Below, piece by piece: positions 1 through 11,667 of a DNA stretch of 64,000 nt. The notes below the pieces were generated by a model that was given only the letters and a program-made list of their open reading frames with translations, searched no databases and was not told the origin of the DNA. The stretch is from Trichoplax sp. H2. Taxonomy: Eukaryota > Placozoa > Uniplacotomia > Trichoplacea. Position numbers and translations under genes: made by a program. Within the stretch, counting starts at the first letter, position 1; each line of letters begins with the position of its first letter. The stretch is from positions 62,001-126,000 of the forward strand of contig NOWV01000134.1 of assembly GCA_003344405.1 (NCBI GenBank), read 5' to 3'.

Positions 1-255
1 TTTGATCCAGAACGATTTAGCTCTGAAGCAAAGAGTGAACATCATCCGTTTTCTTATCTGCCATTTGGAAGCGGACCGCGAAATTGTATCGGTATGAGAT
101 TAGCCTTACTGGAAGTGAAGATGGCATTAGTGAAATTATTGCAGAAAATTGAATTTATCACAACTAAGGATACAGAAATTCCTTTACAATTAAAGTCATT
201 GTCAACTTTATCGCCAGAGAATGGGGTGTACTTGGGTATTCGAAAGAGATACTAA
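1..255 (+). CDS. Cytochrome P450, CYP3-like (clan 3), 3' part only
   Basis: The C-terminal 84 codons of a P450 run into the window from its left edge and end at TAA 253-255. The reading frame opens in the PERF motif (FDPERF at the first codons) and contains the heme-binding loop PFGSGPRNCIGMR with the thiolate cysteine at codon 85-87, followed by the L-helix and the beta-bulge region KDTEIPLQLKS, which closely resembles vertebrate CYP3A. The family is a heme monooxygenase anchored in the ER that takes electrons from P450 reductase. It is the first of eight same-strand P450 loci in the window, and its heme motif and tail are closest by eye to the 2641 and 7885 genes. The 5' part lies outside the window, so intron content and start are unknown. 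Confidence 0.95.
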   Translation, partial: FDPERFSSEAKSEHHPFSYLPFGSGPRNCIGMRLALLEVKMALVKLLQKIEFITTKDTEIPLQLKSLSTLSPENGVYLGIRKRY

Positions 256-2640
256 GGCCTGCAATTAAGTCATTAAGTCACCTTTTGGATTGCCGTAAAG
301 TTGATAGCAAGGTCTGCTAAGATCTCTTTGCGGCTGCTATCGATCATATTTTCCGTGCTTAATTATCCAACGCTATAAGGCTGTATTCTTTCACTATAGC
401 TAAGTAAATATCCATAGAATTTGTACGATACGTGTACGTAACATATTATGTATAGTGCTGCTCTATCAGGTAAGTTTATAACGACTTAGGGGTAGATCAT
501 GCTTCAGAAGTGGAATATCTTCAAGCATTTTGATAATCATTGATAGCTGTTCAATTTGTTTGTCCGTACTTGAGTTGGGCAACAAAATCGATATTTTATA
601 CTGCCGTTAAGAAGCTTAAAGATATTTTCAAAAGCTAATTTACTCTAAATGCTAACAACCAGATTTGGTTAGTAATTATCAACAGAAAGTAAAATTGAGT
701 TATGGGTGATACTGAAATACATTTTTGATGATATATTATACCATTCCAATATCAATTTGCCGGTTTTTATAAAGTCATGCGCTTTGATAGCAACAAATAT
801 TACTACGGTATACTTGTAAACGTCAATAAATCATAAAATAAAATAGTCTATTTCTTTATACTGTCGTAGTAATTATCCAGGTTTATTTTCAAGTACTACC
901 GTATTAGATTTTCTCGTCCGTGATACTTTGCGTACTGGTTTAATTTAAAGTGGCTGAAGACGTATAATAATGTGTGTGGCTAACAACTAGTTCAGCAATA
1001 CCATTAATTATTATTGGTGTTATAAGAATAGTTGAGTGGCAAGATTTTGAAGGATAAAATTAAAATAAATAATTCGATCGTTACAAGTGCAAACACAGCG
1101 ATATTTTCCACTGATAGTGCAATATTAAAAGACCGGAGTACTGTATATAGATAACAAAATATAAGCCGCATGTCTACAAATCGCAGCTCTGAGATAGAAG
1201 CGATAGTGGATCAACTTAATAGCAAAATTATTACTTTTGTGGAAGAATAATTATAATATTTCTAGTAAGAAATTCAGTAGTACTTACTACAGACGAGGCG
1301 ATAGTAAAAATATAGATCCTGGAAATAGATCATGATTCCGGCGACTACTGTGTAGCGGCAGTGTACAGATTTTCTAAACACCTAATTGGCTACAGAATTC
1401 TACCAATAGGGGCAATTTCGTAAATTTTTCAGGCTTAATTTAATCGTCATTCCAAGTAATTATCTCGCGCCACTATAATGCTCTCAAACTGATTATTATT
1501 ACTTCCGTCGTTATTTATAACCTCAGATTTCTAGATCACTAGATTGATATCTTTTATGAAAATATATGGACGTTATGAGGGCCTTAAAAATAAGTTGTAA
1601 GATTTTATAGGAATGCACTGGTTGATCATTCGAACAGCGATAATAAGGACTATATCTTAATTCGGTAATAAAAAGGAGCCTATATTTTTCAGTAACAACC
1701 TTATATTGATAAACTAGTTAACGAAATTCTTAAAATTTCCGTATGAGATTTAAAAAAATGTTAACTACTATAACTTTGCTAAATTTAATGCCAATTATCA
1801 AGTGAATTAGGGTTCTACTGTAAATTGAGATATCTTCATCATTTCAAATCTCGATATGCCAGCGCTGTTATATCGCAATGTAAAAATGTTATATTGTGTA
1901 TCATATAGCATGGAATAAGTAATCGATCTGCTTATTTAGAATCTTGAACAGGTCAATTCTAATTATTGCAGATATTATACCTTGATTACTGGCAAATTAT
2001 TAAACTAATAGTAATTGATCTTTGTAATAAGTGGATTAACTAGAGCTTGTGTTCGAAATCGAGAAGCTCCAAATTTGTATTGCTAAAATAGTAGAACGTG
2101 CACCCTTTCCTCATACTAGCAACAATATGCAATTATTTTACTAGGTGCAATCGACTTTTCTATCATACGCAATTCTTTACTCCATGCTACTACCATAATT
2201 TTAGAGCCTGTAAATGCTATAATTAGCTGAAATGATATAGAGCATATATATGTGTAATGCCACTACAGCATATGAAAAAGATCTAGCCGTTGCTAAGCTG
2301 ACGTATATGACGTAAATGCATTATGCAAATTTTACAGCATAGAGTATAAATAAATACACAGTACAGGATAGTAGATGAAAAATAATATTCTTAATCGTAT
2401 TGTAAACCTACAAATGGTTGATGATAGTGTTTATCAGCTGCGGCAATATTAATATTTCATCGATAAAACTTAACTAAATACATTTTGATGTTAATAATAT
2501 TTATATAAAATTAGTGCTGCTGGTACTCAACTTCCACCTAGTAAATCTATGGAGCTGATCTAATCTTTAACTTATAATCAGTAAGCATAAAGTAAATGAT
2601 AATACATTACCAACTGATTTACGGATTGATTGAAAACGGA
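256..2640. other. Intergenic AT-rich spacer
   Basis: About 2.4 kb between two P450 genes. I see no convincing exon, RNA gene or mobile element in it. It presumably holds the 3' UTR of the left P450 and the promoter of the right one. A TATATAAA string at 2502-2509 lies about 130 bp before the ATG at 2641 and is a possible core promoter element, unproven. Confidence 0.5.
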
Positions 2641-4167
2641 ATGCACTTACAACAGAATATATTGAGTATTTTATGGCTACCCCAGTCATTTACACTTTTA
2701 ATTGTGGTAGGAGTTGTCATGATTTTGATTTGTTTCATTTATAAAGTTGGAATTGTCCCTCGTCGAAAGCTGAAAAGAATTGGATTACCTTATCCCGCGC
2801 CAACATTCTTAAAAGGTAACTTGTTCGATTATGGTGCTGATCAACAGCACATTGCTCAAATAGAATGGGGCAAAAAATATGGTGATGCCTATGCAGCGTT
2901 ATTTTTATATATACCTGCAGTTTGGATTGCTAATCCGAATACTTTAAAAACTATACTAGTTAAAGAATTTAGTAGTTTTAGTAATCGCTATCCATTTACT
3001 CAAGCATTATCACCGTTTGATAAAACATTGCCGGAATTAAAAGATCACGATTGGAAAAGAGTTCGGACGATTTTAATGACTACTGTAACTGCATCGAAGC
3101 TTCGACTTACTATGCCAATAATTAAACATGCAAGTGATGAATTTATTCATCGACTGATCACTGCTGATCAAAAGAGTCAAAAATTAGACATATGGACTTT
3201 AAGTGGTCAATTTTCTATCCAAGTAATTCTTGGTACCGCATTTGGAATTGAAGTTGGATCAAAACAGCAAGAAGAGAAGTTAATCAAAGCTGCAAGTGAT
3301 ATTTTTAGAACCGAGAATGTTGGAACTATCCAAATTATTTTGCGATTTCTAGTATTTGCTAATCCGATAATATTTGCTCCAATTGAGCGATTGTTAGGTG
3401 GAAATTTTTGTAGCTCTGTACGGCATATTGTTGAAATAACTAAAGCTGTTATTAAAGAACGCCGGAATAATCTCGCTCATGATCGACCATGCCGTAAGGA
3501 TGTCTTACAATATATGATTGAGGCAGATGGCAGTAACCAACTTTCAGACGATGAAATGATCAGTCAAGCATTTGTCTTTCTTGTCGCCGGTTATGAGACA
3601 ACTCAAAACGCTTTAACATTCGCTTGCTACTCATTAGCGACCAATCCTGATATCCAACGAAAACTAATTGACGAAATTGATAGCAAATTTCCTATCAGTG
3701 ATTCTCTAGACTACAATATTGTATCAGAAATGCCCTATTTGGATATGGTAATAGCAGAAACGCTGCGATTATATCCTCCGGCGATTACTACTAACCGTGA
3801 AGTGAGTCAATCCATGATAATCGATGGGATACATATACCCAAGGATGTTATCTTGGCTATTCCTATCTATTCTATTCATCGGGATCCAACATATTGGCAT
3901 GATCCAGAACAATTTATTCCCGAACGTTTTACTTCAGAAGCAAAAGCAAGTCGTAATCCTTATGCCTATCTACCATTTGGTATTGGACCGCGCAATTGTG
4001 TTGGCATGAGATTGGCTTTACTGGAGCTAAAAGTAGCCTTAGTCAAGACGTTGCAAAATATTGAATTTTTTGCAAACAAAGAAACTGAAGTTCCTTTGAA
4101 ATTAAAATCTTTGTCCACCTTATCACCGGTAAATCCACTATACTTGGGGATTCGCAAAAGATTCTGA
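2641..4167 (+). CDS. Cytochrome P450, CYP3-like (clan 3)
   Basis: A single-exon P450 of 508 aa. I chose the ATG at 2641 because paralogs start close before the hydrophobic anchor; an in-frame ATG at 2596 would add 15 residues. The N-terminal membrane segment (about residues 15-35) is followed by a proline-rich hinge (YPAP). Conserved P450 landmarks: the C-helix WKRVR, the I-helix oxygen-activation motif AGYETT (residues 316-321), the K-helix ETLRLYPP, PERF, and the heme loop GPRNCVGMR with the axial cysteine at residue 453. The expected role is ER-bound monooxygenation of lipophilic substrates with P450 reductase; the substrate cannot be read from sequence. It looks intact, with no in-frame stop and no missing motif. 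The closest paralog in the window is the next gene at 7885. Confidence 0.95.
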   Translation: MHLQQNILSILWLPQSFTLLIVVGVVMILICFIYKVGIVPRRKLKRIGLPYPAPTFLKGNLFDYGADQQHIAQIEWGKKYGDAYAALFLYIPAVWIANPNTLKTILVKEFSSFSNRYPFTQALSPFDKTLPELKDHDWKRVRTILMTTVTASKLRLTMPIIKHASDEFIHRLITADQKSQKLDIWTLSGQFSIQVILGTAFGIEVGSKQQEEKLIKAASDIFRTENVGTIQIILRFLVFANPIIFAPIERLLGGNFCSSVRHIVEITKAVIKERRNNLAHDRPCRKDVLQYMIEADGSNQLSDDEMISQAFVFLVAGYETTQNALTFACYSLATNPDIQRKLIDEIDSKFPISDSLDYNIVSEMPYLDMVIAETLRLYPPAITTNREVSQSMIIDGIHIPKDVILAIPIYSIHRDPTYWHDPEQFIPERFTSEAKASRNPYAYLPFGIGPRNCVGMRLALLELKVALVKTLQNIEFFANKETEVPLKLKSLSTLSPVNPLYLGIRKRF

Positions 4168-7161
4168 CTAGTTTAACTAGTATTTATATTTTATACGGTC
4201 ATGTTAATTATTGTCTTGCTTGTGACACTGTCTGAGGTTTGCTCAAGACTGGCTAGACTGGGCTTTTTTTTTATCTTGATAGCTCATTAGTAGGACTATC
4301 ACTTAAAAGATTTAATTTTTTGCACAATGATGTTATACAGTTCAATAAATTAACTCTAGTATTTATGAACAGGTTATGTCGTGCGATTTCAATATTTTTA
4401 TTTTTAATTAAGCTCTCTTTCATCATAGAAGCTAGATAATCAAACTGATATAATGCGATATATTCTCTGTCAATGTAATATGCATATATAAAGAGATATT
4501 AAATAGTTTCTAATCAAATGATATGTATTCTCTATTGATAGTAAATTAAGTGTATGCGTACGGTGGTACAAAAAAATCGGTATATTATGTAAAAATTAAA
4601 ATTGAATTACTACAATTCATTTAAATTTCTAATAGAGAGTCTAGCTCGTCTAAAAAGCAATTTATGTTTGAAGACAGACATTTTCCGTTAGCTATTTGCA
4701 TGATCTGTTCTGTTGAACATGATTTGGAAGCAAATCCGTTAAATCAAATCAAATTATGATTGCATGCCATTGCAAACTAAATTAAAATTATTCTCGAATG
4801 TATGCCTATTGTAAATCAAAGCTATGATAAAGAAATTTTATTCGTAGCTCGTCTATGCATAACATGGATGGTCTATTGCCTTCAATTTTATGATTGGTAT
4901 TATTTAAGCTTCTTGTACTTTCTTAGAATCATGGTAATAATTATTGCATTATACCATACGGTTTGCTGTACTTGCGAAGCTGCAGTAAAGCCATCTTACT
5001 CACAGCTCATCTTTGCATAAAGTCATCACAATATTTACTACTACTACAGTATAATTATGCACTATGTCAAATATCTAATATGATTATTGTTGTTTTGAAT
5101 TGATTTTCGAGACCGGTACAATAAACTCAGTCGCTGATATCCGACGCAGTAACGATAAATTTGTTCCTTGCCGTAATTTAGTACTCCAATAAGATTATAT
5201 ACAATAAAAAATATGAACATGTTCTATCCAACAGTTACGGTGTTTCGATTTATTTCACATAGAATTATAGCTAACATATACGAGAAAACAGGAACCATTA
5301 GTAAAGTTATTCTTATTAGTTTTGGGAATTATTTTGATCAAAACTGTGATGCCTTCAAAGATATATATTCATATCATGCAATAAGTGCTAATCATAAAAT
5401 AAGTTACCGTATTTTACTGTACTAACCATGGATTTTAAGGTGAAGGGATAAGTAAGGGAATTATTAAAATAAATAACAACTAAATTATTATGTCTGTACA
5501 AAACACACTATTAGGATATTTTAAGGAACACAAGCGCAGAAATGCTTGGTATTGATAGTGCAGCGTATACTATTGTGTAATTTAAATCACTTGTGAAATC
5601 ATTTGTACAATTAAATTGTTTCTTTTCGTTGATGAGTTAATATAATTGGTCCATTGCGTTGCCAAGGTTGCTTTTGGCGATAGAGATGCCAGAACTTCAT
5701 GGTTGGAATTAGCTTGTGATTGCAATGTTTGTAAGCTAGCTATCAATTATATAATGTAATTTTGGAGTTAAGATTGATATTCATTTATGATAGCTACTAG
5801 ATGGCAGTTCTATTACTTAGTTTACTTACCAAGTCTACGAAAAACTGAGCATTATTTCCATTTTCTGATGGGAAGCTTGTAAATTTTTCTAAAATGTACA
5901 AAATTTGAATCAGTCAGCATTTGCATTAGTCAATAGATAAACTAACCGATACGGTGAAGTAAATACGTTAAGGTTACCAAACATTTTGATATACACGTGT
6001 TGTTACTTTGGCAAGCCTTAGCTAGTTCATTGATTATATTACTATTGCGGTTATTAATACAGCCCTTATCCCTAGCGATGAGTAATTTTAATGCGATTGT
6101 ATAAAACACTAAAACTATAATCACGTTAGGCATGCTTGAATAACGCTTTCGTATTGTTAATAAATGGCTATTACTTACTTCGAATCCTGCCAGATATTAC
6201 CGTACGTATTTTCAGTAATAGAAATTATAATTCTGATGAAATATTATAATAAAGTTAAGTATTACGCTAAAATCTTGATATTGCCATAACTATTCTGCTA
6301 AATTCTAAAATATGTAGATATTTCTGCTTAGTCTACAGCCGTTCGAATCCTGATGAAATTTAAAATACAATTACGTTGCCAAATTATAAGTTATACACGA
6401 AAGTAACTTTTCAGTAAACTATTGAAACGTTATAAATTGGTGATATTTATATGCTTCAGCAGCACTAATACGGACTATTATTATCCAACAAGTGATCTAG
6501 TAACTAAATAAAATCTCCAAAATACTTTTAATTTGTTAAAATAAGTAAGGTAAAATTGGGAAATTTACTTAAATCTGATTTAAATTTGATATGCTATAAT
6601 ATGCATATGTTGATCTTATATGGACATGACAACAAGACCAATGATCGCATCTACCGTAATTTAAAGTTGACTTGTAATAAACTGTCTTCCAGCTAATCCT
6701 CTGAAACTTTCTTTTACCTTTTCGTTCACTTCTAGAGTTTCTCCTGACGCTTAGGCTAGAATAGATTTAATTTGATTAATTTTAATAGTTGTTTATATAC
6801 ACTTGCTTTTCGAAAAGCTTCGAAACATAGCTTAGGAGTACTGTACGAATAATTGATTATTTAATTTGACAAGGATTCATCCGTCCATCTAGCTACAACT
6901 ATACCACATACGATATTATGTAATATAATGCGTATCAATTATTTTTAATAGCAAGAAAATAAGTAATGCTCTATTTCTTGATCTACCACGGTAAAGTAAA
7001 GCGAGTCTCTTCTCTAAAACAAGATCAAAATTAATCATATATCTCAGATTTGGTTGAGAGAAATTAATATCTGCTTAAGTTTTGAAGTAATTTTATGTAA
7101 ATATTGAGAAGAATAATAGGTTTATTTAATTTTGGTTATCATAAGTTGATCCTTCTATTGA
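4168..7161. other. Intergenic AT-rich spacer
   Basis: About 3 kb of AT-rich sequence after the 2641 gene. Only short open stretches without recognisable protein similarity occur (for example 4802-5020, 5213-5425). Two short strings resembling a tRNA B-box near 6180 and 6352 have no cloverleaf around them. I see nothing else that I can support. Confidence 0.5.
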
Positions 7162-7300
7162 TTATTCTGAAAAGGCACGTAGAAGAAATGCTCTTAATTC
7201 ATCTGGGTGAGAGGTCGATGGCATTATGATATAATTTCCTGCAGGTAAATTATAACGTAATGTTACTTCTCTCATGTTATGCCTTCCCCACTTGTTCCAT
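7162..7300 (-). pseudogene. Isolated calpain domain III terminal exon (relic)
   Basis: On the minus strand an exon-like segment starts after a good acceptor (TTTTTAG, exon from 7300) and reads 45 codons to TAA at 7162-7164. It contains WNKWGRHNMREV, then RYNLPAGNYIIMPST, then AFLLRAFSE. This matches the end of the calpain C2-like domain III, whose family pattern is R.RLPPGEY.IVPSTF and FLLR.F.E. No upstream calpain exons are visible before the P450 at 7885 begins on the other strand, so this is most likely a stranded gene fragment. It could also be the last exon of a minus-strand gene whose introns contain the P450, which I could not find support for. Confidence 0.6.
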
Positions 7301-7884
7301 CTAAAAATATAAAAGCTCAACATAGGGCAGGATGCTTGTCATAATGGATACATGTTGCTAAGTGGAGCGATAGAATAAATATGATAAAATCAATTGAATG
7401 CAGACTTTATAGATGTGATATCTAACAAGTTTTGTGATATCGCAATAAGTAAATAAGAATATATCCCGATGTTTTCAAGAATCTTACTAGCTGATGTAAT
7501 ATTACCTAAAACTTCCCTTTCAGCTTTTAAATACATACATACAATACTTGTTTAGTTATCGTAATTAATAAGACCAATTGAATCATAATTTATTGTATGC
7601 TATTTGTTTCCTTGGGTACGCTATTGTCTGAATCTGTATATCTAGGATGTGGGCCTGGCATTACAGTGTTATTATATACTGTAGGCTAGTTGGAATCGGA
7701 ACAGATTAGATGATCGCATCAAACGTAATCTCGAAGCAGTATGTGGTATCAACTTGAGTAAAAACGGCGGAAAATAGAAATATCGGCATAAGCGAAGATT
7801 GAAGGTTTCTAATAAAAGTTTGTGATTACTTTGGTTGTAAAATACTTGATTATCACCAAGACACCATTGATTAGTAGAAAAATA
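7301..7884 (+). promoter_or_regulatory. 5' flank of the 7885 P450, duplicated elsewhere
   Basis: The roughly 240 bp from 7570 to 7810 upstream of the P450 start align by eye with 10190-10460, and a shorter part (about 7743-7806) also with about 13985-14040, upstream of the 14299 gene. The best conserved block reads approximately TATCAACT..AGT then AAATATCGGNATAA then TAGATTGAAGG. Conservation among paralog upstream regions could reflect shared promoter elements or simply recent common descent. Confidence 0.45.
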
Positions 7885-9402
7885 ATGATTCTAGATTCGA
7901 TTTTTGCCTGGTTACCACAATCATGGATGTGGTACATACTAGCTGTGTTAGCTATTGCTGTGTTAAACATGTTTTACAAGATTGTCGTTGCACCTCGTCT
8001 GAAGTTAAGAAAATTAGGATTACCATATCCTCCACCATCTCCGGTGATAGGAAATCTAAACGATTTTGGACCTAATAGTACACATATTGCCCAAATAGAG
8101 TGGCAGAAAAAATATGGCGATATCTATGCTGTGCAATTCTTCCATGTTCCTTCCATTTGGATTTCTAAGCCTGATATCTTGAGACAAATCATGGTTAAAG
8201 ATTTTAGTAATTTTCCCAACCATTTTTCATTTAATCAGTCGCTGCCTCCTTTTGATAAAACTGTAGCTGAACTACGAGATCATGATTGGAAACGTGTCAG
8301 AAATATCTTAGTGCCTACATTTACAACCTCTAAGCTACGCGTTGTTGTACCATTAATTAAACAAGCAACAAATGAGTTTATTCAACGATTAATTGAAGCT
8401 GATACCAAAGGTGAAAAATTAGATATGTGGAGCTCATGTGGACAACTATCGATGAAAGTAATTCTAGGTACAGCGTTTGGTGTCGAGATTGAATCAAAGG
8501 AACAAGAAGAGAAACTGACTAAAGCAGCCGGAGTCTTTTTTAGGACTGATGATATGAGTAAACTACAAACCCTTTTACAGTTTTTAGTATTCACGATGCC
8601 GAATGTTTTTAAGCATATAGAACCTCTCCTAGGGGGTCGATTCTCAAATGCTGTGAACTATATCGTTGATATAACGAAAAATGTTATCCGAGAGCGACGA
8701 GATAATCTTGCTGCTGGTAAACCTTGTCGTAAAGATATGATGCAACACATGATCGAAGCTGGCGGTCAGGATAAGCTTTCAGATGATGAAATTGTAAGTC
8801 AGGCAGTTATATTTCTTTTAGCCGGTTACGAGACTACACAGAATGCTCTATCCTTTACAATCTATGCACTAGCAACGAATCCTGAAGCACAGCAAAAATT
8901 AATCGATGAAATAGATAGTCATTGTCTTGACGGCGATTCTATCAACTATGATATAATATCGTCCATGTCTTATTTGGACATGGTTATTTCGGAGACTTTA
9001 AGGCTCTATCCTCCAGCTACTATTACTAATCGCGACGTTAAGAAATCTACAACAATAGACGGAATATTTTTCCCCGATGATATCATGGTAGGCATTCCAA
9101 TCTATGCTATTCATCACGATGCTCGATTGTGGCCAGAGCCTGAACGATTTAAACCTGAACGTTTTACACCAGAGGCAAAAGCAAATCAACATCCATTTGC
9201 TTATTTACCGTTCGGCAATGGACCACGAAACTGTATCGGTATGAGATTGGCCTTATTAGAAGTAAAGCTAGCTTTAATCAAGATATTGCAAAACGTGGAA
9301 TTTGTAGCTATAAAGGAAACGGAAGTACCTTTAAAATTACGATCTATCAACACTTTAGCTCCTACTAATCCGATATATTTGGGCATTCGAAAACGATTTT
9401 AA
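7885..9402 (+). CDS. Cytochrome P450, CYP3-like (clan 3)
   Basis: A single-exon P450 of 505 aa. The ATG at 7885 is the start; the open frame extends further upstream only through a GTG at 7822, which is not credible in an animal. The N-terminus begins MILDSIFAWLPQSW and runs into a membrane anchor, then a YPPPSP hinge. Landmarks: WKRVRN in the C-helix, AGYETT at residues 313-318, ETLRLYPP in the K-helix, PERF, and GNGPRNCIGMR with the heme cysteine at residue 450. The C-terminal KETEVPLKLRS stretch is typical of CYP3 relatives. It appears fully intact. Its 5' and 3' flanks are both found again at 10.2-10.8 kb without a gene between them, which shows that this unit was once duplicated. Confidence 0.95.
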   Translation: MILDSIFAWLPQSWMWYILAVLAIAVLNMFYKIVVAPRLKLRKLGLPYPPPSPVIGNLNDFGPNSTHIAQIEWQKKYGDIYAVQFFHVPSIWISKPDILRQIMVKDFSNFPNHFSFNQSLPPFDKTVAELRDHDWKRVRNILVPTFTTSKLRVVVPLIKQATNEFIQRLIEADTKGEKLDMWSSCGQLSMKVILGTAFGVEIESKEQEEKLTKAAGVFFRTDDMSKLQTLLQFLVFTMPNVFKHIEPLLGGRFSNAVNYIVDITKNVIRERRDNLAAGKPCRKDMMQHMIEAGGQDKLSDDEIVSQAVIFLLAGYETTQNALSFTIYALATNPEAQQKLIDEIDSHCLDGDSINYDIISSMSYLDMVISETLRLYPPATITNRDVKKSTTIDGIFFPDDIMVGIPIYAIHHDARLWPEPERFKPERFTPEAKANQHPFAYLPFGNGPRNCIGMRLALLEVKLALIKILQNVEFVAIKETEVPLKLRSINTLAPTNPIYLGIRKRF

Positions 9403-10189
9403 ATCATAAACTTTTATTGCTGGCTAAAATAATTGAGCTAAAGGTTAGATGTAGCACTGGATAGTTTCATTCGCCTTTGGATCTAATGGAGACATACAGT
9501 AGCGTAGTTTATCAGTATAAAAATCCAGTTACGGTACTTGTTGCTCGATAGAGCCCTCTGTTCGATTTTTACTATAGCGATCAAGGATATATTATACTAA
9601 TGACGTTTATAAAGAAATAATCTTAAGGATAATGTCTTTGTCGCCTTAATTGTTCTTATTGAGTTTAACTAGTGTGTTTAATTGAAGATAATCTCTGATT
9701 AGGAAATTAAAGGTTCATCTATAAATCTTTATCTTTACAGAGCTTCATAAGCGGCTTTTCTATTTAATCTCTTACAAAGACGTTAAATAATAATTTTTAA
9801 TTCTATCATAGTCTAAAGATACGTATCTTACAGTTTCATAAATTCAACTAAATTTCAGTTGCTGTGGTACCTAAGATCATAGAGCGCTGTGCTCAATTGC
9901 AAAAATAAATCTATTGGAGAAATTTTATAAGTCTAGGCTAATTAATATGCATTCTATAATGCTTCCTTCAGTTGTATTAAATATCATTTTATTCGTGATC
10001 AAGTGCGGAGGACGTTATAATAATGCAGTATGTGACTTCTTTAATTCGGTAGAGCAGATCATTAATTCATCTAGTTTGGATGCACTGTCGATCAATCCTT
10101 AAGGGTCTGTATTTAGCAAGCATTTGCAACTCAGAACTGTTTCTACAATGTGTATGACATGGATGCAGCCCGAAATGCGATTTTTCAGC
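9403..10189. other. 3' flank of the 7885 P450
   Basis: No gene seen. The part from about 9600 to 9890 is related to 10520-10800, including an AATTTTTAATTCTATCAT block (9790-9808) and a GTTGCTGTGGTA block near 9858. A short open stretch at 9914-10102 has no recognisable similarity and is probably chance. Confidence 0.5.
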
Positions 10190-10800
10190 TTTCAGTGCAT
10201 AGAATGAATATATTCACTTATTAAAGAAATGTCTACTACCGTATACTGTATTCTATCTGTGTACTTGAGTACGCCATGATCTGAATTTACCTATCCAGAG
10301 TGTGAAGACAACATTGTATTGTACTTGTTTAAAGCAGTTATGATCTGGAAAATTAGATGAGCATATCAGACATGATCCCTGTCTGATATACTGTACAGCA
10401 TCAACTCGAGTGCAAGCGGTAAAAAATAAAATATCGGAATAACCGTAGATTGAAGGTTTTCAATCTTTCATAATTAGATTACCAATAATTTGAATCAAAG
10501 TTATTGATATTTTTCACTACGTTATCCTTACTTTAATTGTTCCTATTAATCAGTGAATGTTACTGTAGCTGTGATCCATAGTCACTGGTTATAAGATTTT
10601 GTGGGTACATCTTAAAGCCTTTACCTGTTAAAGTCAATAGTTTATTGCTGTACTTCGATTTAATCTATTGCTAAGAAAATGAATGAAAATTTTCAATTCT
10701 ATCATTATTTATCGATGTGTTATAATTTAATAAATTTGACGTAATTTCATTTGCGGTGGTAATATTGCGAGATCCAAGTACAACTCTCGGATCGCAAATC
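10190..10800 (+). repeat. Diverged copy of P450 flanks lacking the coding sequence
   Basis: 10190-10460 resembles 7570-7810 (5' flank of the 7885 gene) and 10520-10800 resembles about 9600-9890 (3' flank of the same gene). Only about 60 bp separate the two halves here, while in the source copy a 1.5 kb P450 gene lies between them. This is what remains if a duplicated P450 unit lost its whole coding region. The alignment is by eye, with many mismatches. A 10-bp perfect stem with a 7-nt loop occurs at 10363-10389. Confidence 0.5.
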
Positions 10801-11310
10801 ATAGTCTATTAGTAAAACTACGGTATAAATCATCGTTGATTTATATATGTTATTGATCGATTTCTTTAGATATTTTTGATATTATTTCATTTTTATGTAA
10901 TAATATATGATTTATTAAATTCCGTACACTTTACACTCCATTCGGTTGTAGATCGCATTATCGACCAATTTTTAGGTGTCTATATTTAATCAATACTTGA
11001 AAATAATCTTTAAAAAAGGGATTGTAGAATATACATTTTACCGTGTATCATGAAGAGCTCAGTGAATAAAAATTTCGGTATAAGGGCTTTTACAAACTGA
11101 ATAGGTAAGTCAGGTCTAGGTAAATGCTACCAGAACAGTTTTAGTAATTGGATAGCTGTAACCTTAAAAAATGGAGAAATCCTGATGTGATAAATTATCT
11201 AAAATAGTTGTGTAAGAGCTCAGTTCTAGTAAAGCTTCACTTTGTTTCATATATCTGGTCATCTTCTAAATTACTATGGAATAACTATCAAATGTCTAAT
11301 TTTCTACGAT

Positions 11311-11615
11311 TAAAAAAACAATTCTTGTCACAATTGCATACAGGCAGTGTTAATTAATTGTCCGTACAACTTTGTTACGTAGGGAGACTTTTACCAGCCC
11401 ATATCCAATGGCTTGCCATTGCTTTATTCTATCTTATAGTGTGTGAAATTAGAGCAGCAAGATTTTGTAGCCATGTTTGTGTACATACGTAAAATGATGC
11501 AAAATTGCGATGAACCACGGGATATCCTTTACCAATCTGCATCTTTATGACATTTACCTCTTGAATGCTTATTACCATAATCTTACCGTATACTGATAGT
11601 AGTATAATGCATAGC
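11311..11615 (+). repeat. Direct repeat A, copy 1
   Basis: About 300 bp that reappear, diverged, at 13451-13740. Shared anchors include ACAATTCTTGT, GACTTTTACCA, CATTNCTNTATTCTATCTTA, AAAATGATGCAAAATTNC and ATTACCATAATCTTAC. The two copies bracket the retroelement fragments. They are much more diverged from each other than the two retroelement copies are, so they predate that duplication. Confidence 0.6.
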
Positions 11616-11667
11616 AGGTGCGTAATTCAAAAATTGCCAAGGAATATCTATCACCTGTCTAACTTGT

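Noticed and set aside
6179-6365. tRNA-like TTCGAATCC strings
   Set aside because: There is no matching A-box, acceptor stem or cloverleaf at suitable spacing; the strings look like part of diverged spacer repeats.
7822-7884. GTG start extending the 7885 P450 (and similar GTG or TTG starts at 39409, 22057 and 43248)
   Set aside because: Non-ATG starts are not credible defaults in an animal gene, and ATG codons at 7885, 39433 and 22069 give the expected N-termini. For 43248 the anchor lies further upstream in the same frame, explained by a frameshift.
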